Assembly (NCBI GenBank): GCA_016702555.1
Contig: JADJDV010000003.1
Span: 1-64,000 of the forward strand
DNA length: 64,000 bases
Direction: 5' to 3'
Source of the DNA: Burkholderiales bacterium
GTDB taxonomy: Bacteria > Pseudomonadota > Gammaproteobacteria > Burkholderiales > Burkholderiaceae_C
Shown: positions 1-7,143 of the stretch, piece after piece
Numbering within the stretch: position 1 is the first letter of the stretch
How the letters are laid out: each line of letters opens with the position of its first letter
Translations under genes and position numbers: made by a program
Notes under the pieces: generated by a model
What the model was told of the DNA's origin: nothing
The model's input: the letters and a program-made list of their open reading frames with translations, nothing else
The model's database searches: none

Positions 1-1
1 C

Positions 2-229
2 GATGCGTTGGTGCTGCGTGACGGGCCTATCACGAGCGATGGCGCGATTAACCCCGCTGCGAAGCTATCGAACCAGTACGCGGGAACAATGGCCGCGCTA
101 TCGGGCAAGCTGCGATTGTGCAAATCGGCCACGACACGACCAGAAAGCGCCGGGCTTAAAAAAGCTCTGCATTCTGGCGTGAAGCCGTGGGAAACGAACC
201 CTGAGATGAGGGAGTATTTCAATGACTGA
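2..229 (+). CDS. C-terminal part of a phage terminase small subunit-like protein (5' end outside window)
   Basis: The reading frame is open from the window edge, so the gene starts upstream and only about 75 C-terminal residues are visible. The segment NPAAKLSNQ followed by an arginine/serine-rich region (KSATTRPESAGLKKA) resembles the C-terminal half of P27-family phage terminase small subunits, which bind packaging-site DNA for the large subunit; this match is from memory and modest. Its stop codon overlaps the start of the next small ORF. Its position beside the 3' end of a tRNA gene suits a prophage or prophage remnant. Confidence 0.5.
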   Translation, partial: DALVLRDGPITSDGAINPAAKLSNQYAGTMAALSGKLRLCKSATTRPESAGLKKALHSGVKPWETNPEMREYFND

Positions 230-374
230 CACCCAGCACGAAGCCATCATGCAAGCCCTGGCGCGACTGGTGCAAGAGAGCGCGCAACTCAAGCAATTGA
301 TGCTTGATGTGGTGGGCGATGTGGCCGACCTGCAAGCGCGCATCGAAGCCGTGAACATGAGGTTCGACGAGTAG
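222..374 (+). CDS. small hypothetical phage-type protein (50 aa)
   Basis: The ATG at 222 lies inside the end of the upstream terminase-like frame (8 bp overlap), which suggests translational coupling. The 50-residue product starts MTDTQHEAIM and is predicted to be one amphipathic helix with regularly spaced Leu, Val and Ile (heptad-like), plausibly a short coiled coil. No family is recognised. Short helical ORFs coupled to packaging genes are common in tailed phages, so the context supports a phage origin, but function is unknown. Confidence 0.45.
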   Translation: MTDTQHEAIMQALARLVQESAQLKQLMLDVVGDVADLQARIEAVNMRFDE

Positions 375-474
375 GGGCAGGTTCAAAGTTAAAGCCCCTT
401 GGTTCCTGAGAAACACCATTGCTTCGCACGTAGGGAAAATTTTCCTCTTGAAATCAATCAAGTTTCAGCAAACG

Positions 475-678
475 ATGGCAGGACAACACGGGGGACGCAG
501 GAAAGGCGCTGGAAGGCCCGTAGGCAGTCGCAATCGGCCTGTGCTGGTGCATGGCCTACCCCAGACCGGCGACCCCGTTGCATGGCTGCTGGCCGCGATG
601 AATAACCCCGGCTTCACTCTACGCCAGCGCGTCAAAATCGCGAGTACGCTGATGCCATTCATGCACCCGCCGGGCTGA
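475..678 (+). CDS. small basic phage-type protein with GGRRKGAGRP motif (67 aa)
   Basis: An ATG at 475 opens a 67-residue frame starting MAGQHGGRRKGAGRPVGSRN. The glycine/arginine-rich GRRKGAGRP segment is typical of the extreme N-termini of phage terminase small subunits and other small phage DNA-binding proteins. Here it is followed by only about 45 residues, so this is either a truncated homologue or a separate small protein. A start at 448 in the same frame is possible. A strong terminator follows the stop by about 20 bp, which supports a real transcript end here. Confidence 0.4.
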   Translation: MAGQHGGRRKGAGRPVGSRNRPVLVHGLPQTGDPVAWLLAAMNNPGFTLRQRVKIASTLMPFMHPPG

Positions 679-696
679 TCTACATGCACCGACCGA

Positions 697-717
697 AGCC
701 CCACGGGGGGCTTTTTG
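697..717 (+). terminator. rho-independent terminator after the phage-type genes
   Basis: AGCCCC (697-702), a 4-nt loop and GGGGCT (707-712) form a perfect 6-bp stem that runs straight into TTTTTGTTT. It closes the plus-strand phage-type gene set that ends at 678. Confidence 0.75.
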
Positions 718-834
718 TTTGCCGCGCAGTAGGTTATGTCGCTTTTGAAGGTTTGCCCCGGCGCAACGCTGGGAAGTGTCACGAACAAGAAAACGATGCG
801 GGCGGTCATATTCGACCGCATGAATCGCAATCTG

Positions 835-854
835 CTGCGGGGACACTGCGGGGA
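835..854. repeat. two direct copies of CTGCGGGGA at 11-bp spacing
   Basis: CTGCGGGGA occurs at 835-843 and again at 846-854, exactly one helical turn apart, between the phage-type genes and the tRNA-Ser gene. Short direct repeats in phase beside a tRNA can be arm-type integrase sites; no integrase gene is visible in the window, so the role is only a guess. Confidence 0.35.
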
Positions 855-866
855 TGATCGGCCAGA

Positions 867-901
867 AAAGAAAAAACCCTAAGTGAATCAATCACTTAGG
901 G
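867..901 (-). terminator. rho-independent terminator of tRNA-Ser
   Basis: A perfect 10-bp inverted repeat (CCCTAAGTGA / TCACTTAGGG, 877-901, 5-nt loop) is followed on the minus strand by TTTTTTCTTTT. It starts 8 bp downstream of the CCA end of tRNA-Ser and would terminate that transcript. Confidence 0.85.
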
Positions 902-908
902 CATGTTC

Positions 909-999
909 TGGCGGAGAGGGCGGGATTCGAACCCGCGGAGGGCTATTAACCCTCACACGCTTTCCAGGCGTGCGACTTAAACCGCTCATCCACCTCTCC
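909..999 (-). tRNA. tRNA-Ser(GGA)
   Basis: Reading the minus strand, the acceptor stem GGAGAGG (999-993) pairs with CCTCTCC (919-913). The discriminator is G and CCA is encoded (911-909). The anticodon stem CACGC/GCGTG encloses the loop CTGGAAA, giving anticodon GGA. A long variable arm and the GGTTCGAATCC T-loop are present, as expected for a class II serine tRNA. Phage-type genes lie directly beyond its 3' end, which makes it a likely integration target. Confidence 0.97.
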
Positions 1000-1031
1000 G
1001 CGAACCGGCGATTGTAGCGTGTCGGGGCGGC

Positions 1032-1948
1032 TCAAGCGGCGGTTTTCTGCGCCTGCACCATCTTCATGGCTGACGAGATGAGGGTGGCGACCTCGGTCAT
1101 GTTGCTGGGCACGACCAGCGTGGTCTGGGCCTCGGCGGCGAGCTGGCTGTAGGCGTCGACGGCTTTCTCGGCCACCTTGAGTTGCACCGCGTCCTCGCCG
1201 CCGGGCTGGCGGATGGCGGCGCCGACGCGGGCGATGGCCAAGGCGGTGGCGTTGGCGACTTCGGTGATGGCGGCGGCCTCGCCCTGGGCGTTGTTGATGG
1301 CGGCCTGCTTGTCGCCCTCGGAACGGGCGATGGCGGCCTGTTTCTGACCCTCGGCCAGGTTGATCTCTTCCTGCCGCTTGCCCTCGGAGGTGGCAATGAC
1401 GGCGCGTTTCTCGCGCTCGGCGGTGATCTGCGCCTGCATGGCGCGCAGGATCTCGGCGGGCGGGGTCAGGTCCTTGATCTCGTAGCGCAGCACCTTCACG
1501 CCCCAGTTCAGCGCCGCCTCGTCCAGGGCCTCGACCACCTGGCGTTGATCATGTCGCGCTCCTCGAAGGTCTTGTCGAGCTCCATCTTGCCGATCACGCT
1601 GCGCAGCGTGGTCTGCGCCAGCTGCGTGATGGCCGTCAGGTAGTCGCTGGAGCCGTAGCTGGCGCGCATCGGGTCGGTGACCTGGAAATACAGCACGCCA
1701 TCGACCTGCAGCTGGGTGTTGTCGCGCGTGATGCAGACCTGGCTGGGCACGTCCATCGGGATTTCCTTCAGACTGTGGCGGTAGGCCACGCGGTCGATGA
1801 AGGGCACCAGGAAGTTCAGCCCGGGCGACAGCGTGGTGTGGTACTTGCCCAGCCGTTCGACGACCCAGGCGTTCTGCTGCGGCACCACCTTGACGGAACG
1901 GGTGATGAAGATGACGGCGATGACGAGAAGAATGAGGGCGATTTCCAC
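1032..1948 (-). pseudogene. SPFH/stomatin-family membrane protein (paraslipin/QmcA type), interrupted by a frameshift
   Basis: The N-terminal frame (1948 down to about 1541) encodes one membrane segment (MEIALILLVIAVIFI) and the start of the SPFH/Band 7 domain (VVPQQNAWVVERLGKY, GLNFLVPFIDRV). The C-terminal frame (to 1032) continues with the rest of the domain and an Ala/Glu-rich coiled coil (AEREKRAVIATSEGKRQEE). The frames join at 1540-1543, where the minus strand reads GCCAGGTGG but the family expects GCCCAGGTGG (A-Q-V-V-E-A-L-D): one base is missing. Repaired, it would be about 305 residues, the usual length. SPFH proteins form membrane microdomain scaffolds, commonly paired with an NfeD protein, here just upstream. 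It may be a true pseudogene or a sequencing error. Confidence 0.85.
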
Positions 1949-1999
1949 GATGGGCCTTTCAGGGTCGCGTGCAAGCGGGGTGGGGTGGGCGTGGCGGGG

Positions 2000-2425
2000 T
2001 CATGCCGGATCGACCAGCAGCCGGCTGCCCACCAGTTCGGCGACCCGGTGCGGGCCGGGGCGCGGCGTGGCGCCGGGGCGATGCACCGCCGTCCACTGCG
2101 CGCCGCGGTAGCGCACCTGGGCGGTGCCGTCGGGGGCCCAGGCGTCGATCTGGATGGTTTCACCGACGTCGAGGTTGACGCTGCGCTCCGAACGCGGCGA
2201 CGGATCGCCTGGGCGGCGCCGGCGCACCAGGTAGCAGATGAAGGCCGCGATGCCGCCGACCATCGAGGCCACGCTGAGCTGCGCGTTCAGTGGCACGCCG
2301 GCGTGCGCCGCCAGCGCGCCGGCCACGCCGCCGATGGCCAGCATCAGCAGGTAAAAGGTGCCGCTGGTCAGCTCCAGCGCCACCAGCAGGCCGGTGCCGA
2401 TCCACCAGAACGTTGATTCAGTCAT
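2000..2425 (-). CDS. NfeD-family membrane protein
   Basis: The 141-residue product has two hydrophobic N-terminal segments (about residues 7-30 and 48-66), a basic RRRR stop-transfer, and a soluble C-terminal part resembling the NfeD OB-fold (VGETIQIDAW, AQVRYRGAQWTAV, VAELVGSRLLV). This is the short, protease-less NfeD type (like E. coli YbbJ) that works with an SPFH protein at the inner membrane. It lies 51 bp upstream of the SPFH gene on the same strand, the standard two-gene operon. The exact cellular role of these pairs is poorly known. Confidence 0.88.
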   Translation of the reverse strand: MTESTFWWIGTGLLVALELTSGTFYLLMLAIGGVAGALAAHAGVPLNAQLSVASMVGGIAAFICYLVRRRRPGDPSPRSERSVNLDVGETIQIDAWAPDGTAQVRYRGAQWTAVHRPGATPRPGPHRVAELVGSRLLVDPA

Positions 2426-2556
2426 GGCAACTCCGATTCATGCCCGCAGTCCACAATGGATGATTGTGCGGCACTCGGTGTCTTGACCGGGTGGTGTCAC
2501 GGCAATTCCGTACACTTCGCCGCCTGCATCGCCGTTTCGAGGCTGGAGCTGTATTC

Positions 2557-4911
2557 ATGAAGTTTCGCTTTCCCATCGTCATCATCGACGAAGACTACCG
2601 TGCCGAGAACACCTCGGGTTTTGGCATCCGCGCGCTGGCCGAGGCCATCGAGAACGAGGGTTTCGAGGTGCTGGGCGCCACCAGCTACGGCGACCTGAGC
2701 CAGTTCGCGCAGCAGCAAAGCCGCGCCAGCGCCTTCATCCTGTCGATCGACGACGAAGAACTGGGCGCCGACCCCGAGTCCGACCCGGCCGTGCACGACC
2801 TGCGCAAGTTCATCGCCGAGGTGCGGCGCAAGAACGAGGACGTGCCGATCTACCTGCATGGCGAGACCAAGACCAGCCAGCACCTGCCCAACGACATCCT
2901 GCGCGAGTTGCACGGCTTCATCCACATGTTCGAGGACACGCCCGAGTTCGTGGCCAAGCACATCGTGCGCGAGGCCAAGAGCTATCTGGAGGGCATTCAG
3001 CCGCCGTTCTTCAAGGCGCTGCTGGATTACGCCGAGGACGGTTCGTACTCGTGGCACTGCCCGGGCCATTCGGGCGGCGTGGCGTTCTTGAAGTCGCCCA
3101 TCGGCCAGATGTACCACCAGTTCTACGGCGAGAACATGCTGCGCGCCGACGTCTGCAACGCGGTCGAGGAACTGGGCCAGTTGCTCGACCACAACGGTGC
3201 CATCGGTGAGTCGGAGCGCAACGCGGCGCGCATCTTCAACGCCGACCACTGCTTCTTCGTCACCAACGGCACCAGCACGTCCAACAAGATCGTCTGGCAC
3301 CACACCGTGGCGCCGGGCGACGTGGTGGTGATGGACCGCAACTGCCACAAGAGCAACCTGCACGCCATCATCATGACCGGGGCGATCCCAGTCTTCTTGA
3401 AGCCGACGCGCAACCACTACGGCATCATCGGGCCGATCCCCAAGTCAGAGTTCGAACCGGAGACGATCAAGGCCAAGATCCGCGCCAACCCGCTGCTGAA
3501 ACACGTCGATGCCGACCAGGTCAAGCCGCGCATCCTGACGCTGACGCAGTCCACCTACGACGGCGTGCTGTACGACACCGAGGCGATCAAGAACATGCTC
3601 GACGGCTACGTCGACAACCTGCACTTTGACGAAGCCTGGCTGCCGCACGCGGCCTTCCACCCGTTTTACGGCAGCTACCACGCCATGGGCAAGAAGCGCC
3701 CGCGGCCCAAGCAGTCGGTGGTGTACTCGACACAGTCGATCCACAAGCTGCTGGCCGGCATCAGCCAGGCCAGCCAGGTGCTGGTGCAGGATTCGCAGCA
3801 GGTCAAGCTCGACCGCTACCTGTTCAACGAGGCCTACCTGATGCACACCTCGACCAGCCCGCAGTACAGCATCATCGCCAGCTGCGACGTCGCCGCCGCC
3901 ATGATGGAGCCGCCCGGCGGCCGTGCGATGGTGGAGGAAAGCATTGCCGAGGCGCTGGACTTCCGCCGCGCCATGCGCAAGGTCGAGAAGGACTTCGGCC
4001 AGGGCGACTGGTGGTTCAAGGTCTGGGGGCCGGAGAAGATCGCCGAGGAGGGCATTGGCCGCGCCGAGGACTGGATCATCAAGAACGGCAGCGCCAGGAA
4101 GAACTGGCACGGCTTCGGCAAGCTGGCGCCGGGCTTCAACATGCTGGACCCGATCAAGGCCACCATCGTCACGCCGGGCCTCAACCTGGACGGCAAGTTC
4201 GACAAGAGCGGCATCCCCGCCAGCATCGTCACCAAGTTCCTGGCCGAGCACGGCGTGGTGGTGGAGAAAACGGGGCTCTACAGCTTCTTCATCATGTTCA
4301 CCATCGGCATCACCAAGGGCCGTTGGAACACCCTGGTGACGGCGCTGCAGCAGTTCAAGGACGACTACGACCGCAACCAGCCGCTGTGGCGCATCATGCC
4401 GGAGTTCTGCCAGCAGCACCGCCGCTACGAGCGCATGGGCCTGCGCGATCTGTGCCAGCACGTGCACCAGCTCTACGCCAAGCACGACATCGCGCGCCTG
4501 ACCACCGACATGTACCTGAGCGAGCTGACGCCGGCCATGAAGCCAGCCGACGCCTACGCCTGCATCGCGCGGCGCCAGGTCGAGCGCGTCGAGATCGACC
4601 AGTTGGAAGGGCGCATCACCACCGCGCTGGTGACGCCGTACCCGCCCGGCATTCCGTTGCTGATCCCGGGCGAGGTGTTCAACAAGAAGATCGTGGATTA
4701 CCTGAAGTTCGCGCGCGATTTCGCGCTGGAGTGCCCGGGCTTCGAGACCGACATCCACGGTCTGGTCGAGATCGAGGAGGACAACGGCCGCGTGCGCTAT
4801 TTCGCCGATTGTGTCGCCGCCGGTGGCCGCAGGCGCCAGGTGAAGCCGATCGCCACTGCCCAGGACATGCTGGACGCGCGACACGCTTCGCCGTATTTCA
4901 CCGCCGAATGA
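2557..4911 (+). CDS. PLP-dependent arginine/lysine/ornithine decarboxylase
   Basis: The 784-residue product belongs to the large group III basic amino acid decarboxylases (AdiA/CadA/SpeF/LdcC). It has an N-terminal response-regulator-like wing domain (FPIVIIDEDYRAEN), the PLP domain with HFDEAW and QSIHKLLAGISQAS, where Lys397 should form the Schiff base, and the C-terminal domain with PYPPGIPLLIPGE. It decarboxylates a basic amino acid to a polyamine (agmatine, cadaverine or putrescine) in the cytoplasm; substrate cannot be assigned from sequence alone. I chose ATG 2557 because family similarity begins there and GGAG sits 10 bp upstream, although the frame is open from 2464. It is slightly longer than AdiA (about 755). 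It stands alone, without an antiporter gene nearby. Confidence 0.92.
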   Translation: MKFRFPIVIIDEDYRAENTSGFGIRALAEAIENEGFEVLGATSYGDLSQFAQQQSRASAFILSIDDEELGADPESDPAVHDLRKFIAEVRRKNEDVPIYLHGETKTSQHLPNDILRELHGFIHMFEDTPEFVAKHIVREAKSYLEGIQPPFFKALLDYAEDGSYSWHCPGHSGGVAFLKSPIGQMYHQFYGENMLRADVCNAVEELGQLLDHNGAIGESERNAARIFNADHCFFVTNGTSTSNKIVWHHTVAPGDVVVMDRNCHKSNLHAIIMTGAIPVFLKPTRNHYGIIGPIPKSEFEPETIKAKIRANPLLKHVDADQVKPRILTLTQSTYDGVLYDTEAIKNMLDGYVDNLHFDEAWLPHAAFHPFYGSYHAMGKKRPRPKQSVVYSTQSIHKLLAGISQASQVLVQDSQQVKLDRYLFNEAYLMHTSTSPQYSIIASCDVAAAMMEPPGGRAMVEESIAEALDFRRAMRKVEKDFGQGDWWFKVWGPEKIAEEGIGRAEDWIIKNGSARKNWHGFGKLAPGFNMLDPIKATIVTPGLNLDGKFDKSGIPASIVTKFLAEHGVVVEKTGLYSFFIMFTIGITKGRWNTLVTALQQFKDDYDRNQPLWRIMPEFCQQHRRYERMGLRDLCQHVHQLYAKHDIARLTTDMYLSELTPAMKPADAYACIARRQVERVEIDQLEGRITTALVTPYPPGIPLLIPGEVFNKKIVDYLKFARDFALECPGFETDIHGLVEIEEDNGRVRYFADCVAAGGRRRQVKPIATAQDMLDARHASPYFTAE

Positions 4912-4965
4912 GGACGCGTCAGTGGCTTATGATTTCCCCGTGTCATCGAAACAAAAGGAGAAACG

Positions 4966-5205
4966 ATGTTCCCTGAATACCGCGAGCTGATCACCCGCCT
5001 GAAGGGCGAAGGCACCAACAACCGGTTCCTGAGTCTGTTCGAGAAGCACAACGAACTGGATCACCAGGTCAAGGCGCTGGAGAGTCATGATGCCGGCGGC
5101 ATCCATACCGAGATCGAGACGCTGAAGAAGGAAAAGCTGCGCATCAAGGATGAGCTGTACGCCATCCTGCGCCAGGAGGCCGCGACGGCGAGCAGCGGCA
5201 AGTGA
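4966..5205 (+). CDS. YdcH family (DUF465) small coiled-coil protein
   Basis: The 79-residue protein matches the DUF465/YdcH pattern: MFPEYRELITRLK, then FLSLFEKHNELDHQVKALE and LKKEKLRIKDELYAIL near the end. It is largely helical and probably forms a short coiled coil; its function is unknown. An AAAGGAGA ribosome site precedes the ATG. It lies 54 bp after the decarboxylase and is followed by a strong terminator, so the two may share a transcript. Confidence 0.88.
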   Translation: MFPEYRELITRLKGEGTNNRFLSLFEKHNELDHQVKALESHDAGGIHTEIETLKKEKLRIKDELYAILRQEAATASSGK

Positions 5206-5260
5206 ATCGCGCCTGACGCGGCCGCGGATGATCCGGTGGCCGATCGGCATCTGAGCCACA

Positions 5261-5286
5261 AGCCCGCATCGCCGCGGGCTTTTTTG
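5261..5286 (+). terminator. rho-independent terminator after ydcH
   Basis: AGCCCGC (5261-5267) and GCGGGCT (5274-5280) form a 7-bp stem with a 6-nt loop followed by TTTTT. It ends the decarboxylase-ydcH transcript before the convergent ligase gene. Confidence 0.85.
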
Positions 5287-5303
5287 TGTCGTGGTCGGTG
5301 CCG

Positions 5304-6191
5304 TCAGCGCGCGGAGCGGTATCGCGCCTCGTCGGCGCGCACGCGCACGAAGCTGGCAAAGCGCGGCAAGCCCGAGCCTTCGTGCACGCCGCGGTAGTGA
5401 TAGGTGACCCAGCTGCCCACCGGCGGCGGGTCGGCGCGCTGGGCGTCGGTGAAGCCGGTGCCGAGGGCGAAGCGCCGGCCCTCGGGCGTTTCCACCAGCA
5501 GGGCGCCGAGGCGGCCGGTGTGCTTGCCCTTGCCCGGCAGGTGGGCGACGACGCGGGCCTCGGCGTCGTCGTGCGGTGTCAGCTTCAGCAGATCGTCGCC
5601 GCGGCCGCCGCGGTACAGCGAGCCGCCGCGATGCAGCATCAAACCTTCGCCACCGCCACGCACCACCTCGCTCAGCAGGGCTTGCAGCTCGGCCTCACTG
5701 GCCAGCTTGCGCTGCGGCACGGCCTGCACCCAGGTTTGGTCGATGCGGGCGACCGTGCGGGTCAGCGCACGCAGGCGCTCATCGAAGCTGCCCGGGTGCG
5801 CCGGCAGGTCGAACACCATGAAGCGCAGTTCGCGCCAGGCGGCATCCAGCGGCTGCTGGCGCGCCACGGTGGATTGCACCTGCTCGAAGCGCCGGCGCCC
5901 GGCCCACAGCTCGCCATCCATGGGCTTGGCCGGCCAGCCGGCGGTGAACCAGGCGGGCGCGTTGATGCGCTCGCCGCCGCGCGTGCGCAGCTGCCGGCCG
6001 TCCCAACGGCCGCGCACCCCGTCGTACTTTTCGCTGATCCACCAGTCGCGCAGGCTGATGCCGGGGCGGTAGCGGCCGGCCAGCAGCAGGGCCGGTGCGC
6101 CCGGATTGGCGCGCTGCGCCCAAGCCAGAGGCGCACGAAACACCCCAACGGCCAGCAGTGGCGTGAGCAGCAGAAGGCGGCGGCGATTCAT
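5304..6191 (-). CDS. ligE: periplasmic-type ATP-dependent DNA ligase (LigE-like)
   Basis: The 295-residue product starts with a Sec-type signal peptide (MNRRRLLLLTPLLAVGVF, cleavage likely after AWA near residue 25). A minimal nucleotidyltransferase ligase core follows: motif I EKYDGVRG with Lys55 as the adenylated residue, motif III (FMVFDLP), motif IV EGLMLH and motif V LLKLTP, then an OB domain (RFALGTGFTDAQR). It lacks extra DNA-binding domains, as in the small Lig E enzymes of Neisseria, Haemophilus and other Gram-negatives, which seal nicks using ATP and are thought to act outside the cytoplasm, perhaps on incoming or extracellular DNA. It stands alone, convergent with ydcH and downstream of fabI. 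Confidence 0.9.
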   Translation of the reverse strand: MNRRRLLLLTPLLAVGVFRAPLAWAQRANPGAPALLLAGRYRPGISLRDWWISEKYDGVRGRWDGRQLRTRGGERINAPAWFTAGWPAKPMDGELWAGRRRFEQVQSTVARQQPLDAAWRELRFMVFDLPAHPGSFDERLRALTRTVARIDQTWVQAVPQRKLASEAELQALLSEVVRGGGEGLMLHRGGSLYRGGRGDDLLKLTPHDDAEARVVAHLPGKGKHTGRLGALLVETPEGRRFALGTGFTDAQRADPPPVGSWVTYHYRGVHEGSGLPRFASFVRVRADEARYRSAR

Positions 6192-6266
6192 GCGGGGGAT
6201 GAAAGAGCTGTGCGCGCGTGCGAGGCAAGCACGGCAGCCCGATTGGGCGCCAGCTCAGGCGCCCGG

Positions 6267-6288
6267 CCGTCCCCCCGCCAAGGGACGG
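6267..6288 (-). terminator. possible weak terminator hairpin after fabI
   Basis: CCGTCCC (6267-6273) and GGGACGG (6282-6288) pair around an 8-nt loop about 10 bp past the fabI stop. No T-tract follows on the minus strand, so any termination would be weak or factor-dependent. Confidence 0.3.
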
Positions 6289-6298
6289 CGTCAGGCCA

Positions 6299-7102
6299 TC
6301 AGCCCACCATGTCGGCGCTCAGGCCCGCCGTCTGGCTGAAGCCGGCGTCAACGTAGGTGATCTCGGCCGTCACGCCCGCCGCCAGGTCGCTGAGCAGGAA
6401 GGCGGCCACGTTGCCCACGTCGTCGATCGTCACGTTGCGGCGCAGCGGCGATGCGCTGGCCACATAACCCAGCAGCTTGCCGAAATCCTTGATGCCGCTG
6501 GCCGCCAGCGTCTTGATCGGCCCGGCGCTGATGCCGTTGACGCGAATGCCCTTGCCGCCCAGCGCCTCGGCCATGTAGCGCACGCTGGCCTCCAGGCTGG
6601 CTTTGGCCAGTCCCATGGTGTTGTAGTTGGGGATGCTGCGCAGCGCGCCCAGGTAGCTGAGCGTCAGCAGCGCGGCCTTGTCGTTCAGATAGGGCAGGGC
6701 GGCCTTGGCCATGCCGGGGAAGCTGTAGGCGCTGATGTCGTGCGCGATGCGGTAGTTCTTGCGACTCAGGCCGTCGAAGAAGTTGCCGGCAATCGCCTCG
6801 CGCGGGGCAAAGCCGATGGCGTGCACGAAGCCGTCGAACTTGGGCCACGTGGCCGACAAGTCCTTGAACATCGCCTCGATCTGCTCGTCGCTGCCCACGT
6901 CGCAGTCAAAGATCAGCTTGGAGTCGAACTCAGCCGCAAATTCAGTGATGCGGTCCTTGAAGCGCTCGCCCACGTAACTGAAGGCCAGCTCGGCGCCCTG
7001 GTGGCGGCATGCGCGCGCGATGCCGTAGGCGATGGACCGGTTCGACAACACGCCGGTGATCAACAGTTTCTTGCCCGCCAGAAAGCCGCTGGGGTTGCTC
7101 AT
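6299..7102 (-). CDS. fabI: enoyl-[acyl-carrier-protein] reductase (NADH)
   Basis: The 267-residue SDR-type enzyme has the FabI nucleotide-binding start GKKLLITGVLSNRSIAYGIA, the HAIGFAPREA segment and the active-site pattern SYLGALRSIPNYNTMGLAKASLE with the Tyr-X6-Lys pair (Y and K of NYNTMGLAK). It reduces trans-2-enoyl-ACP in the last step of each round of fatty acid elongation in the cytoplasm and is the target of triclosan-type inhibitors. Two in-frame ATGs exist (7111 and 7102). The GAGGAG site lies one base before the first but about 10 before the second, so I prefer 7102. It is divergent from the yejA-like gene. Confidence 0.96.
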   Translation of the reverse strand: MSNPSGFLAGKKLLITGVLSNRSIAYGIARACRHQGAELAFSYVGERFKDRITEFAAEFDSKLIFDCDVGSDEQIEAMFKDLSATWPKFDGFVHAIGFAPREAIAGNFFDGLSRKNYRIAHDISAYSFPGMAKAALPYLNDKAALLTLSYLGALRSIPNYNTMGLAKASLEASVRYMAEALGGKGIRVNGISAGPIKTLAASGIKDFGKLLGYVASASPLRRNVTIDDVGNVAAFLLSDLAAGVTAEITYVDAGFSQTAGLSADMVG

Positions 7103-7143
7103 GCTCTTCATGCTCCTCTAAGAAATGCCGTCAGAATTGTCGC

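Noticed and set aside
465..891. Two overlapping minus-strand frames (121 and 90 codons) in the phage-type region
   Set aside because: No ribosome site or recognisable motif, and one runs through the tRNA terminator hairpin's neighbourhood; the plus-strand small ORFs with a terminator explain the region better.
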